64,000 bases of DNA from assembly GCA_946811185.2 (NCBI GenBank), contig OX328103.1:930001-994000 (forward strand). The letters run 5' to 3'. Below are positions 50,119 to 60,582 of this stretch, one piece after another. Every line of letters begins with the position of its first letter. Position 1 is the first letter of the stretch. This DNA comes from Hippopus hippopus. Lineage: Eukaryota > Mollusca > Bivalvia > Cardiida > Cardiidae. Below the pieces are notes generated by a model that worked only from the letters and a program-made list of their open reading frames with translations, ran no database searches and was not told the origin of the DNA. The position numbers and the translations under genes are program-made.

Positions 50119-50600
50119 AGCTTTCAGGATGAAGGCTCTGAAAACATTGTAGGAAAAGGAGCAAATGCTGGTAATCAGCATTTTCTAAAAATAATTTCTT
50201 CTCTTTCAAAGACAAGGTGAACACCATCATTTTATTTTATTGTTTGTTTATATTTGACTTTAATGCTGTTTTAACAGCTCAGGTCATATCATGGCGGTCA
50301 GTGCACCTACGCATGTCTTTCCTGGCTTTCTCACTCCTAAGCTTGAACACAACTTTCTTTCAAAGTCACTGAGTACTTTTCTCACATGCATCACAGGTGA
50401 GAGGCCAGAAATTGTCATAAAGAAAATTTGCGGCAACCGGGTATTGAACCTGTCAACCACAAGGTCACAAGTTAGATGCGCTAACCACTGAGCTACCCAG
50501 CCGGGCCATTCCATTTTCAGGCACATTTACTTTATTGTCTGAAAGTGCCTTCAATCGGTCTCTATAAATTTAATCGTGTACTAAATAGTGAATGGTTTAA
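50115..50600 (+). repeat. TTAA-A MITE split by SINE-3
   Basis: TTAACAGCTTTCAGG, hairpin 50138-50188, CACCATCATTTT, SINE-3, then GTCTGAAAGTGCCTTCAATC and an eroded end. Confidence 0.72.
50240..50508 (-). mobile_element. SINE-3, full-length
   Basis: Minus-strand head GCCCGGCTGGGTAGCTCAG, box A TAGCTCAGTGGTTAGCGC, box B-like GGTTCAATACC, tail near TTTAATGCTGTTTTAACAGC on the plus strand. Confidence 0.88.
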
Positions 50601-51200
50601 GAAAACCCTTTGCCGTACAATCATGACTTTTGACTACCATCAGCAAGACGGCTTTTGAAAAAATTGTGGGAAAAGGAGAAAATGCTGGTAACCAGCATTT
50701 TCTCCTTTTCCGACAATGTTTTCTATCCTTCCCAGTACAAATTTCAATTTTTTGAGTCATACTTAATTTGTTACCTGCAAATGCTTTCAGTTTGGGTAAG
50801 TCTAAAATTCATTGTCTGAAAATTCTTTCAATTGGTCGGAAATTTTATTGTGTACTAAAGAGTGAATGGTTTAAGTTATATCAATTAACCCTTTGCCACA
50901 CAATCGTGACTTTTAATGACCATGAGAAAGAAGGCTTTAGAAAACATTGTGGAAAAAGAAGAAAATGCTGTTACCAGCATTTTCACCTTTTCCCACAATG
51001 TTTTGTATATTATCAATGAAAAAGCATACCATTTGAGCCGCTTTTAAACTGTCATCTGCAAATGCTTTTAATTTGGATGAGTCTAAAATTTTGTCATTTG
51101 GTAAAAGCTTAGTTGACCCTTTACCACACAATCACAACTTTTAACTACCATGACGAAGAAGGCTTTTGAAAACATTGGGGGAAAAGGAGAAAATGCTGAA
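50601..51200 (+). repeat. Three TTAA-A copies in tandem
   Basis: 50601-50873 (hairpin 50656-50720), 50885-51113 (from TTAACCCTTTGCCACACAATC, hairpin 50941-51003) and 51114-51200. The last stops at its dyad (GGAGAAAATGCTG, 51198). All are in the same orientation. Confidence 0.82.
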
Positions 51201-51246
51201 TGAATAACCAAACTAATCACAGTATGTAAACAGTCCTACATACAAG

Positions 51247-51540
51247 ATTGATTGAATGACTGATTAATTGGTGTTTTAACGCCATTCTCAACATTATTTC
51301 AGTTTTATCGTGGCGGCCAGTGCACCTATTCATGCTTTCCTGCAGTTTCTTTTACCAGCACTCTGCATAATAATCTTTCCAAGTGACTGGCTGCTTTCCC
51401 ACATAACCATCATCGAAACAACAGTCAATGGTAAGAGAGGAATGAATCCTGTTGCAATGACTATCATCAGAAAGAAATTGAACCCACAACCCCCTGTTCT
51501 CAAGTCCTGTATGCTACCGACTGAGCTACTGGGGCTTGGC
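51247..51540 (-). mobile_element. SINE-1, full-length with perfect target duplication
   Basis: CCTACATACAAG occurs immediately before (51235-51246) and after (51541-51552). Minus-strand head GCCAAGCCCCAGTAGCTCAG, tail on the plus strand ATTGATTGAATGACTG. 294 bp. Confidence 0.95.
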
Positions 51541-51552
51541 CCTACATACAAG

Positions 51553-51965
51553 CCCACTTTCTCTGAAAAACCAAGATTATAGTGGCTGACCATTTAGCCG
51601 TTAATGGGCCATTACAGTGATTATCAGGCCATCAACATAACAGTTTCCAAAAGTACCGCTGTCCTCAAATCTAAGGGTGATTTTGGGCTTGTACGTAGGA
51701 CTGTACACATCTCAGTGATCAATGTTATTTCACTAGTATTGACTAGGTTATCTCCCTTGAAATAACTTATGCCTGTTGATAAATGTTGCGCAATAATGCA
51801 GTAAATGTGTTTGCATTAACTGTGCACTTGATGGGGATTGGTGATTAATGGGTGAATTTGAAACCTGGACCAACTGGGTAGGACTGGGAATGTTTTATGG
51901 CCGACAATGGTTTATCAAGTACCATTTATATAAGTGACAAGTAATCAATCAATCACTGGTGTCAG
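51553..51965. other. Stretch without recognised features
   Basis: About 410 bp with no recognised repeat or gene. Confidence 0.45.
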
Positions 51966-51968
51966 TCT

Positions 51969-52197
51969 TTAACCCTTTACCACACAATCCCAACTTTTAA
52001 CGACCTTGTGAAAGAATCCTTTTGAAAACATTATAGGAAAAGGAGAAAATGCTGATAACCAGCGTTTTCTCCTTTTCCCACAGTGTTTTCTACCCTTCAC
52101 AAAACAAACTTCAATATCTGAGTCACCTTAAATTTGTTGTCTGCAAATGCTTTCAATTTGGACAAGTCTAAAATTTTGTTGTTTGGTAAAGAGTTAA
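51969..52197 (+). repeat. TTAA-A MITE, complete
   Basis: TTAACCCTTTACCACACAATC to GTTTGGTAAAGAGTTAA, hairpin 52026-52090. A head-only fragment follows (52194-52262). Confidence 0.92.
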
Positions 52198-52262
52198 CCC
52201 TTTACCGAACAATCTCCAGTTTGATCTCTTTATGAAACAATAAAGTTTTGGACTGGACCAAT

Positions 52263-52495
52263 TGAATGATGGATTGATTGTATGTTGTTGACGCTGTTTT
52301 CAACATTACTTCAGTTATAACGTGGCAGCCAGTGCACCTACTGATGCTCTCCTGGAGTTTCTTTTACGGTTACTTTGCACAATGTTCTTCTCAAGGCACC
52401 AGCTGCTTTCCCAAATAACCATTGTCGAAACAATGATCAGCGATGAGCGAGGAATGTATCCTGTCACAATGACTTTCATCAATCCTCAAAAGACC
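52263..52495 (-). mobile_element. SINE-1, head replaced by a G-tract
   Basis: Tail and body are normal (TTTTCAACATTACTTCAG, CCTGTCACAATGACTTTC, ATCAATCCTCAAAAGACC). The tRNA-like head is absent; a run of 23 G follows at 52496-52518. Confidence 0.84.
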
Positions 52496-52518
52496 GGGGG
52501 GGGGGGGGGGGGGGGGGG
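52496..52518 (+). repeat. Poly-G tract (23 nt)
   Basis: Uninterrupted G run at the broken 5' end of a SINE-1. Its length may be unreliable in assembly. A second run of about 10 G is near 52727-52738. Confidence 0.85.
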
Positions 52519-52554
52519 AGATAAGAAGGACCAGGGTTTTCCTTGGCTACAGAC

Positions 52555-52735
52555 TTTTAACTCATTACCCCAGAGTCCTGATTTTTAAAAACCCTTGGGA
52601 AACAGCCTCTTGAAAATCTTTGGGGACAAGGACAAAATGCCAGTAACCAGTTCTTTAATCTTTTCACACAAGGTTTTCTAAACATTCACAGACAATTCAC
52701 AACATATCAGCACAATTTGCAAATGGGGAGGGGGG
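52555..52735 (+). repeat. TTAA-A MITE, degenerate
   Basis: TTAACTCATTACCCCAGAGTC head, weak hairpin around 52625-52680. Confidence 0.6.
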
Positions 52736-52965
52736 GGGGTTTGACAAGGACCAAGGTTTTCCCTTGACAGGATGACAAGTTTCTGAGATAAGGTGGAAGG
52801 ACAATATTGACCTGTTAAAATTGATTCCTTCTATATGCCAAACAAATATGCCTATCAATGTCCAGGACATCTAATTAATCGGTACAGACTACCAAATTTA
52901 TCATTTGAAGGTGTGATGCCTTAGATTTGTACATATTTTGTGCACCATGTTTTATTGACTCTTGA

Positions 52966-53590
52966 TTTCTTTACCGCACAATTCCGATTGGAAACGACCC
53001 TGATGAAATAGCCTTTTGAAAACCTTGTGGGAAAAGGAGAAAATGCTAGTAACCAGCGCTTTTTCCTCTTCCCACAATGCTTTATATACTTTATGATACA
53101 AATTCCATGATTTTTGTCACATTTTATTAATTTTGTTGTCTGCAAATGCTTTCACCTTGGATATTTGTCAATTTTTAGTAAAGTGTTACCTCTTTTTAAA
53201 ACAATCCAGAGGTTTAACTTCCCTGAGGAAAAAGCCTGTTGAAAACCTTGTGGGAAAAGGAGAAAATACTGATAACCAGCATTTTTTCCTTTTTTCATAA
53301 GGTTTTCTACACTTTCACAGGCAATTACCACCATTTCAGCTAAATTCAATGTCATCTGCAAATGCTTTCATTTTAAATCATCTACAATTTTGTTGTTTGG
53401 AAAACAGTTAACTCTTTACAGTACCACAAAAATTTGTACTCCACCAAATTGGAAGCAACTACAGTTGACAAATGTGTCCAAATAGAAGATTTCCGTCTTT
53501 GTAATGATTTTCTCCTTTTCCCACAATGTTTTAAAAAGCACTTTTCCTCATGGTCTTTAAAACTGGGGATTATGTGGTAAAGGACTAAAT
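52966..53590. repeat. Three TTAA-A copies
   Basis: 52966-53182 (plus, hairpin 53024-53080), 53182-53412 (plus, hairpin 53246-53310), 53408-53590 (minus). The last lacks its left hairpin arm (GTAATGATTTTCTCC at 53500). Confidence 0.77.
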
Positions 53591-53683
53591 AGGTACAGGC
53601 TAATAAATTTATTATGGTAAGGTGTGACACCTCTAATTTTAACATTTTCTGTGCACCATGTTCTGATTGGTGTGTGAATACCC

Positions 53684-53776
53684 TTTAACCCTTAACTACA
53701 CAACCTCGACTTTTAATGACCTTAGAAAAAAAAATTTTGAAAACATAGTGGAAAAAGGAGAAAATGCTGGTAACAT
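53684..53776 (+). repeat. TTAA-A left half, cut at the dyad
   Basis: TTAACCCTTAACTACACAACC to GAGAAAATGCTGGTAAC, then unrelated sequence. Confidence 0.78.
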
Positions 53777-53899
53777 TTCTGCAGAAAGCAGCAAAAATCA
53801 GCAGGTTACTTTGTACACCCCTTCTTTCCACAGCTTTAGCAAAATTTTAAAATGTTTTTTTAAGCTGTTCTCAAAATCAGATTCATTATAGGAGTGTCT

Positions 53900-54215
53900 T
53901 TTATATGGTAGAAAACATTGTGGAAAAAGGAGAAAATGCTGGTTACTACATCTGATTTGTCCAAGCAGTTTATTTCAATTCAGACAAGCCGAAAATTTTG
54001 AAAAAAGGTGTTAAGACAGAATTTTAGACTTGTTCATATAAGTGTACGCAACAAATTCAACACTGCTTAAATCAAGATATTGTTTTTCAAAAGAACAGAA
54101 AACATTGTGAGAAAAGGAGAAAATATTGGTTACAAGCATCATCTCCCTTTCCAACATTGTTTTCATAAGCCTTCTACCTCAAGGCCATAAAAATTCAGGC
54201 TTGTTTAGTAAAGAG
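53900..54215 (-). repeat. TTAA-A left half and a further copy
   Basis: 53900-53946 ends at the dyad (GAAAATGCTGGTTAC). The copy at about 54003-54215 has an eroded hairpin (54097-54155) and end TTTAGTAAAGAGTTCAA. Confidence 0.7.
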
Positions 54216-54354
54216 TTCAAATTCACCAAATATGGCATGTAGAGGACGGAGGCTAATGGAAACTTCATATCAATCAAACTGAGTGTCAAACAAGCCTTGA
54301 TAGGAAGGGATTGACCCAATAAATTATCTCCTCACTCAAGAAGAAAATAAAAAT

Positions 54355-54828
54355 GATCCATGCTGAATGAAAAGGGGGCTTAATGCATCTGCAAAAGGTA
54401 TCAACCAGGGCCAGTTAACGACTCTGGGAAAGAAGCCTTTTGAAAACATTGTGGGAAAAGGAGAAAATGCTGGTAACCAGCATTTTCTCCTTTTCCCACA
54501 ATGTTTTCTACCCTATCAAAGAAAGATTGCATCATTTGAGCCACACTGAAATTGTAGTCTGCAAATGCTTTCAATTTAGACAAGCTCAAAATTTTGTCAT
54601 CTGGTAAAGGGTTAAAATCCATTTGGAATCATGAATCTCTTTGTAGTTTATCAGGGTATATATAGAGAATAGTTGTTTTTGCCATGAAAGATCGAAATTC
54701 AGTCCATGTTTATATGAAGTGTATTTTATGGATCCATAATACAGTAATGACGGTAATGGCTTACTTGGTATCACGCATCGGGAGATGCATTGAGCCCTCT
54801 TTAGCCAGAACATGGCTCAAATACGTTC
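54355..54828 (+). repeat. PAL-D ends enclosing a TTAA-A MITE
   Basis: Left part 54355-54413 (AAAGGGGGCTTAATGCATCTG) and right part 54718-54828 (TTTTATGGATCCATAAT ... CCAGAACATGGCTC). Between lie a 5'-truncated TTAA-A (54414-54617, perfect hairpin 54445-54508) and half of the 19915 fold-back (54681-54698). Confidence 0.78.
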
Positions 54829-54837
54829 TTCTCTTCA

Positions 54838-55015
54838 GTGCACTCTCAACCCCGATGACTGTTTCGACGATGCTTATGTGGGAAAGCAGTAAGGGGAAGG
54901 ATATCGTGCGAAGAAGTACTGTGGTGGAAAGCATTGATATGTGAGCTGGATGCCGTGATATAACTGAAATCATGTTGAAAACTCTCTTAAACACTATAAA
55001 TAGACTTCAGTTTCA
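54838..55015 (+). mobile_element. SINE-1, 5'-truncated
   Basis: GATGACTGTTTCGACGATGC, TTATGTGGGAAAGCAG, AATCATGTTGAAAACTC and an AATC-type tail. The tRNA-like head is missing. Confidence 0.78.
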
Positions 55016-55022
55016 ATCAGAC

Positions 55023-55245
55023 AATCTTTACCCCTTGCTACACAACCCGAGTTTTAACAATCCCGACAAAGAGGCTTTTTCTAAAAATGTTTTCAATTTA
55101 AAGCCTTCTCTGTCGAGGTCTTTAAAACTTGAGATTGTTTGGTAAAGGGTTATACCTCCAAAGTGTAAAAAAAAAATTGTTGGATAGGAAGAAAATTAGG
55201 GTTACCAGTATTTTCTCCTTTTCCAACCATGTTTTTCAAACTTGT
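55023..55245. repeat. Two degenerate TTAA-A copies
   Basis: 55023-55155 lacks the hairpin centre (GGCTTTTTCTAAAAATG) but ends TTTGGTAAAGGGTTA. 55155-55245 keeps a partial right arm. Confidence 0.58.
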
Positions 55246-55388
55246 TTTTCTTTGGTTTGTAAGCAAGCTGACAGGTCTTTGGTCACAAAAAATTTTCCTA
55301 ACATACAGTCTTGATTAGTCATTCCAAATCTCCAGAAACTTTTTTGAGAGAAAAAAGATTTTTTACAAGGATCCTACCCTTGGTTGGC

Positions 55389-55422
55389 CCAGAGACATAC
55401 AATACACACTGTATGTCTCTGG
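55389..55422. repeat. Short perfect hairpin
   Basis: CCAGAGACATACA and TGTATGTCTCTGG form a 13-bp stem with an 8-nt loop. GGTTGGCCCA occurs on both sides, so the hairpin may mark a small insertion or snap-back duplication. Confidence 0.8.
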
Positions 55423-55479
55423 TTGGCCCAATTAGTAATATACAGTGTTATGTGTAACAATATACAATCCATGAGCTGT

Positions 55480-55912
55480 GAATTCAAATCTCTGCCAGCA
55501 GGCTGAAATGGGTCAAACTTTTTGTTATAGGTCAATTTTCTGCATGTCAAAGGACTATTCAACTTCATGATGAATAATGAATAGTAAATGGATTTCTTGG
55601 GGTCCATGATTATGTGATGGCTTGCTTGGTACAATGAATCACAGAGATGCATTTACTCTTTAACAAACGACAAAATTTTCGCCTGGTCTAAATTGAAAGC
55701 ATTTGCAGATGGCAAAATATATGTGACTGAAAAATTGAAACTTGTTTTGAGAAGGGTAGAAAACATTGTGGGAATAGGAGAAAATGCTGGTTACCAGCAT
55801 TTTCTCCTTTTCCCACAATGTTTTCAATAGGCTTCTTTCTCAGGGTAGTTGAAAGTCGGGATTGTGTGGTAAAAGGTTAAAAAAAAAACCCTTTTTGCCA
55901 GAGCAAGGCTCA
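55480..55912 (+). repeat. PAL-D right part split by TTAA-A at GCATTAA
   Basis: ATAGGTCAATTTTCTGCATG ... CACAGAGATGCA, then TTAA-A (55652-55880), then CCCTTTTTGCCAGAGCAAGG. Other PAL-D copies read GATGCATTAAGCCCCC here, so the insertion point is a TTAA. Confidence 0.84.
55652..55880 (-). repeat. TTAA-A MITE in PAL-D
   Basis: TTTACTCTTTAACAAACGAC to GTGTGGTAAAAGGTTAA, perfect hairpin 55763-55825. The left TTAA has changed to TTTA. Confidence 0.9.
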
Positions 55913-56089
55913 TTCATATCAATCCTATTATTTATGAGTAAACATTATAAACAGGTAAACAAAAACAAGAATACTGTATCAATCAAACCTTTGCTTTTTA
56001 ACATCTCATAACTTAACAACACAACACTGCCAAAAAAGCAATTAGGGCACATTAGCTTGGTGTCAAGGAAGTAGAACCATATGCATGCT

Positions 56090-56500
56090 TTGTGAAATAA
56101 CTGAAAAAACAAAAGAATGCATGATGGTCTTTTGGATGAAATGTTAAATGTTGAACCGTTAAGCTTAGCTTCCATGTCATGGTGCTATACACCAAGTATG
56201 ACTTAACTCTTTACCAAACGACAAATTTATAGACTGGTCCAAATTGAAAGCATTTGCAGACGACAAAATAAATGGGACTGAAAAATTGAAATTTGATTTG
56301 GAAAGAGAGAACACTGTGGGAAAAGGAGAAAATGCTGGTTACCAGCATTTTCTCCTTTTCCCACAATGTTTTTAAAAGGCTTTTTTTCCAAGGTCGTTAA
56401 AAGTCGGGCTTGTGTGGTAAAGAGTTAAAGAACCAGGCACAAGGCCCTGTATCTTGCACTATCCCTATCCCCAATAACGTACCTACTAGTCTTCTTGGGG
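56090..56500 (+). mobile_element. SINE-4 remnant interrupted by TTAA-A
   Basis: GATGGTCTTTTGGATGAAATG and GTTAAATGTTGAACCG before, AGAACCAGGCACAAGGC after the insertion. Joining gives ...GACTTAAAGAACC, as at 31763 (CATTAAAGAACC). Confidence 0.55.
56213..56428 (-). repeat. TTAA-A MITE, complete, nested at TTAA
   Basis: TTAACTCTTTACCAAACGAC to GTGTGGTAAAGAGTTAA, perfect hairpin 56312-56375. TTAA at both ends (56213-56216, 56425-56428). Confidence 0.92.
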
Positions 56501-56533
56501 CCTTGCCCCTATGGGCAGTCAGTGGTGACAATA

Positions 56534-56742
56534 GCCGTATTCAACTGGTAATTACGGTTTTCGGTGCTGCACTCTTTCTGTTCGACTGGTAAATTTCATG
56601 ATTTCGTAAACTTTCGTGAAGCACAAACCTTACGCTCTCAAATCGTTGTAATGTTCATACAGCACGAAACAGGCACCTTACAGGTAGGCGGAGCTTAATA
56701 TTCATTTTCGTGCTTCACGAAACTTGACCAGTCGAATACGGC
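56534..56742. repeat. Palindromic MITE with TA flanks
   Basis: GCCGTATTCAACTGG and CCAGTCGAATACGGC ends, TA on each side (56532-56533, 56743-56744); inner CGTGAAGCAC facing GTGCTTCACG. 209 bp. Compatible with a Tc1/mariner-type MITE. Confidence 0.82.
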
Positions 56743-56805
56743 TAATAACACAAAACTAATCCATCAGTTTGTGAATGCTCTATTTTGTATGGGACCCTGT
56801 GCAGG

Positions 56806-56963
56806 TAACTCTTTACCAAAAAAGTCAAAATTTTATACCTATCCATACTAATAGCATTTGCAGACAACAAATTGAAAGCAGCTGAAATGATGGGATTTAT
56901 CTGATATAGAGGGAAGAGGGCTCTGAAGTGTCATGCCAAAGGACACTCCCACAAAACAAATTT
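56806..56963 (-). repeat. TTAA-A left part followed by a SINE-2 fragment
   Basis: AACTCTTTACCAAAAAAGTC to TTTATCTGATATAGAGGG, then GGCTCTGAAGTGTCATGCC and AAAGGACACTCCCA from the SINE-2 centre (minus strand). Confidence 0.65.
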
Positions 56964-56964
56964 G

Positions 56965-57275
56965 TTTGGTGTTGAGGTGACTCAACAAAATTCAACATTC
57001 AAGTGCTTTTGTGACACAAATCTGAATCTGATCATACAAGACCTATGGTCTGGTTTCCATAAGTCTACACCCTGGCTGCTAAGTTGCAATACTAATGGAG
57101 TATTTCTGCTAGTCAAAAGTGATCTTGAAATAAGAACTATTTTGCGTCTTTTTTTCTAGAATGAAATATTCTGGTGGTTTTTAGTTTATTATGGGTTTAA
57201 AGATATAAATCATTAACCAATCAACCAGTCATTAGCAGTTCTTACCTGAGTGTTTTAAAATGTAACACATGTCAC
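56965..57275. other. Stretch without recognised features
   Basis: A short reading frame (56962-57159) shows no family motif. Confidence 0.4.
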
Positions 57276-57279
57276 TGAG

Positions 57280-57505
57280 TTAACCCTTTGCCACATAATC
57301 ACAAGTTTTAACGCCCCCTGAAGAAGAAGGCTTTTGAAAAGATTGTGGGAAAAGGAGAATTTGCTGCTAACCAGCATTTTTTCTATTTCCCTTGATCTTT
57401 TCTACCTTTCCTCAGACAACTTTTCCTGTCTGAGCTACAATTAATTTGTCACATGCAAATACTTTCAATTTGGATGAATCAAAAATTTCTCCTTTGGTAG
57501 AGTTA
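57280..57505 (+). repeat. TTAA-A MITE, complete
   Basis: TTAACCCTTTGCCACATAATC to TTTGGTAGAGTTAA, hairpin 57340-57400 (eroded right arm). Confidence 0.84.
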
Positions 57506-57558
57506 AACTGATATCTCTGGCACAATCAGCCAAAATGGAAAAGACAGATGGACAACAC

Positions 57559-57771
57559 TTAACTCTTTCTATATTGAATAAATAAATGGCATTTTCTCAA
57601 AGGTTACAAATACAGTTCTGCTGCAAGATCAAGACAAAGTTCAGCCATAATCTATAATATAGCAGTGAACAGTGTAGATCAGAGATCAGACTGCACATTC
57701 TGTGCAATCTGATCTTAATCTGCACTGTCCACAAAAACTTCTGGAGTCGTCTATGGTATGGAAAGAGTTAA
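57559..57771 (-). repeat. TTAA-B' MITE, complete
   Basis: TTAACTCTTTCTATATTG to GTATGGAAAGAGTTAA with the full B hairpin (57670-57732, GATCAGACTGCACATTCTG). Reference copy for B'. Confidence 0.88.
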
Positions 57772-57893
57772 ACAATATCTCTCTACAGCTTATCTCTCTA
57801 CTATAGGACATCAGTTTAGACAAGTTTAAACAATATCTCTCTCTGTCTACAGCTTATCTCTCTACTATAGGACATCATTTTAGACAAGTCCAA
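57771..57893. repeat. 64-bp tandem duplication
   Basis: ACAGCTTATCTCTCTACTAT plus AGGACATCA occurs at 57785 and 57849, with AAACAATATCTCTCT before each. Confidence 0.88.
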
Positions 57894-57933
57894 ATTAAAA
57901 GCAATGGCTGCAGTTCAAGTGATCAGAAATGTC

Positions 57934-58243
57934 TTTAACCCTTTATCACACCACAAAATTATAGACAGATCCAAATTCGAAACATTTCCAAAGGACTTAG
58001 TAAATGTGGCACAAGTAATGGGATTTGTCTGTAAAAGAAAACATTGTGGGAAAAAAAGAAAATACTGGTTACCAGCATTTTCTCCTTGTCCCACAATGTT
58101 TTCAAAAGCTATCTTCCTCAGGGTTGCTTAAACTCGGCACTGTGTGGTAAAGGGTCAAAAATGCATTTCCCCTTTTCCAAAAATGTTTTCAAAAGGCCTC
58201 TTCTTCAGGGTCCTTTAAACTCGGGCTTGTCTGGTACAGAGTC
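57934..58243 (-). repeat. TTAA-A MITE and a following right-end fragment
   Basis: TTAACCCTTTATCACACCAC, hairpin 58037-58100, end GTGTGGTAAAGGGTCAA; then a right arm starting CATTTCCCCTTTTCC and ending CTGGTACAGAGTCA. Confidence 0.8.
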
Positions 58244-58330
58244 AGCTCTTTCACTTTCAACTAAATGATTTACGCTTTTTCATTGGCTATAAATATAGTT
58301 CCACTGCAAGATGAAGAGTCAATTTTGGCC
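58243..58330 (+). repeat. TTAA-B' flank fragment
   Basis: GTTCCACTGCAAGATGAAG and CAGCTCTTTCACTTTC recall B' flanks (compare 57605-57640). The hairpin is absent. Confidence 0.5.
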
Positions 58331-58337
58331 TTAACTC

Positions 58338-58567
58338 TTAACCCTTTGCCACACAATGACGCCTTTTAACGCCCCTGAAAAAAAAGGCTGTTTGAAAACA
58401 TTGTGGGAAAAGGAGAAAATGCTGGTAACCCGCATTTTCTCCTTTTCCCACAAAGTTTTCTACCCTATCAAAGAAAAGTTGCGTCATTTGAGCCACTATG
58501 AAATTGTTGTCTGCAAATGCTTTCAATTTGGATAGGTCTTAAATTTTGCCATGCGGTAAAGGGTTAA
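58338..58567 (+). repeat. TTAA-A MITE, complete
   Basis: TTAACCCTTTGCCACACAATG to ATGCGGTAAAGGGTTAA, hairpin 58399-58455. Confidence 0.9.
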
Positions 58568-58760
58568 CTAAACAAAAAAATTTTGGACTGGACCAAATTT
58601 AAAGCATCTTTTGACAACAAATTATATGTTGCTGAAATGGTGATTATCATACAAGTATTTGAGAAAAACGGGAGAATGCTGGTAACCTTTTAACACCATG
58701 TTTTCCAAAGCATTTTCCATCAGGGTTGTTAAAACTTTGGATTGTGTAGTGAAGGGTTAA
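58564..58760 (-). repeat. TTAA-A MITE, right arm lost at the dyad
   Basis: TTAACTAAACAAAAAAATTTTGG, GAGAATGCTGGTAACC, then TTTTAACACCATG, and end GTGAAGGGTTAA. Confidence 0.75.
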
Positions 58761-58769
58761 TCTAAACAA

Positions 58770-58870
58770 AGTAGTGGACAGTGTAGGTCAGAGATCAGAC
58801 TGCACATTCTGTGCAGTCTGATCTTGATCTACACTATCCACAAAAGCTCCTGGTGTCATAAGGAAATAAT
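58770..58870 (-). repeat. TTAA-B' hairpin with partial flanks
   Basis: GTGGACAGTGTAGGTCAGAG facing GATCTTGATCTACACTATCC, then AAAAGCTCCTGGTGTCAT. Confidence 0.75.
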
Positions 58871-58965
58871 GACCGAGATGTTTAAGTAGAATGTCACAAC
58901 CCCACTTTTTAAGCGGCCCTTGGTTATCTCCCTTGACCTTGACCCACCCACCCCCAGGGGGGGAA

Positions 58966-58991
58966 AGAGAGAGAGAGAGAGAGAGAGAGAA
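58966..58991 (+). repeat. (GA)n microsatellite
   Basis: About 13 GA dinucleotides directly after a run of G. Confidence 0.95.
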
Positions 58992-59437
58992 AGCTGGTAT
59001 GGTCAACGCCTAACCAGAGAAGAAATTTAATTTAATATGAATAAGGCAAAGCCTCAATACAAGCGACGTAAATGATGTGTGGAACAAATATCTATTAATT
59101 GGAATGACGACCTAGATTCTAGATCTTGAAATCAAATGGCTTTGGGTTCGAATTCCGGCTTTGCCAAAACTAATTTTGAGCCTTGTCAAAAGTAGAAAGC
59201 ATTTTTCTTTCGTAGATTTATACATGGGAAATAGGGCAAGCTGTCCCTGATTTCCTTAACAAAATAAAGACAGTTCCTTGACAATTTTGTTAATTTATGT
59301 CCAGAAAAAAATAACTTGGAATGATTATTGGTTCACATACTTTTAAAGACCATCTTACAGGAACATTTCCTCACTGTAGTAGAGCACAGATAGATATATA
59401 TAAGAGAAACTTTGATTTTTACGAGGAATCCGTCAGT

Positions 59438-59815
59438 AGGTTGAGAAGAATATTGAGCAGAGTACTGGTAAAAGGAAGTTCAGGAACGCATAGTAGGTGC
59501 ACTTGCCACCGCAATGAATATAGATCTACACACAAAAGGTAAAAACAAACAAACAAACAAAACCAAAATCTTTTTTTTTTTCATTTCTTCGTTAGTGCAC
59601 AGGTCTACCCATGTTTTACCTGGAGTTTCCTTAAAATCAGAGTGCGTTGATTGCTAAAATCAGATTATATGTAGCTTTCCTTTTTCATCCCATCTGCTTT
59701 CCTATACGTCCATCATTGAAACAGTGATCAGTGTAAATAAAGGAATGACTTCTGTCACAATGACTACATCTAGATCTATCATCAATCCTAGGAATGAAAC
59801 TTGCCGAGTTATCGG
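59438..59815. mobile_element. Two degenerate SINE-1 fragments in opposite orientation
   Basis: Plus: GAGTACTGGTAAAAGGAAG to CACTTGCCACCGC (59438-59525). Minus: TTACCTGGAGTTTCC ... CTGTCACAATGAC ... GCCGAGTTATCGG (59597-59815). Heads and tails are eroded. Confidence 0.6.
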
Positions 59816-59893
59816 ATAGATATCCAACTTATGGCAAAGAAAAACCGCCAAACTTTTAGATCTATCAACAACCTTTCGTAACAAATAAATATG

Positions 59894-60148
59894 TTTGAGC
59901 CATGTTGCGGTAAAAAAGGGTTTAATGCATCTCCGTGATGCATGATACCAAGCAAGTCATCACATAATTATACATCCATATAACTGACTGAATCAAAAGG
60001 CATGCATACTGGTCCTTTGACATGCAAAAAGTTGAAAAATAGATCTAGCAAAGAGTTTTGACCCAGGTTAGCTTGCGCGGACTGCACAGGCAGACCTGGG
60101 TCGATAGTTTTTGCAGATGCATTAAGCCCCCTTTTTACAGACCATAAA
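59894..60148 (-). repeat. PAL-D fold-back element, uninterrupted
   Basis: TTTGAGCCATGTTG ... ATGCATCTCCGTGATGCATG ... TGACCCAGGTTAGC ... GCATTAAGCCCCC ... ACAGACCAT. This is the reference for the interrupted copy at 25343-26152. Confidence 0.85.
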
Positions 60149-60149
60149 T

Positions 60150-60580
60150 CCGGCTTCCCTGTAAATGGTATTTTGAAACAGTCAAAATCTAGTTTAGTCA
60201 TGATTTCTACGACACAATATTTTCCGCAAAAAAACGGCTCGTGCATGACGTAAAATAGTACGATTAATGACGTCATTATTTGCTAGCATGGATCATTGCG
60301 TATGTTTCTACAGAAATATCGCTTAGTACGCTGAAAGTAAGGAAGAAATTAGATAATCTGTACTCATTAAACTGATAATTATTTTTAAGTAATAATTTCA
60401 TCGGTAGATAATTATTGTCATTTTTGACTAATCAGGTACTTGTGCGAAAGATTGTCATACGTGTGACGCTGTGCGACTAACCGGAAAACACTCAATTTTT
60501 AGTCATCCCTATTTAGATTTAGACTAAAACCCATAATGAAGTTGGAATTTCATTTTTAAAAATCTAGAACGGTGTTACCA
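60150..60580. other. Stretch without recognised features
   Basis: No repeat or gene recognised. Confidence 0.42.
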
Positions 60581-60582
60581 CA

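Noticed and set aside
55374..55652. 92-codon open frame on the minus strand
   Set aside because: It overlaps the short hairpin and a PAL-D fragment; no motif and no support from codon pattern.
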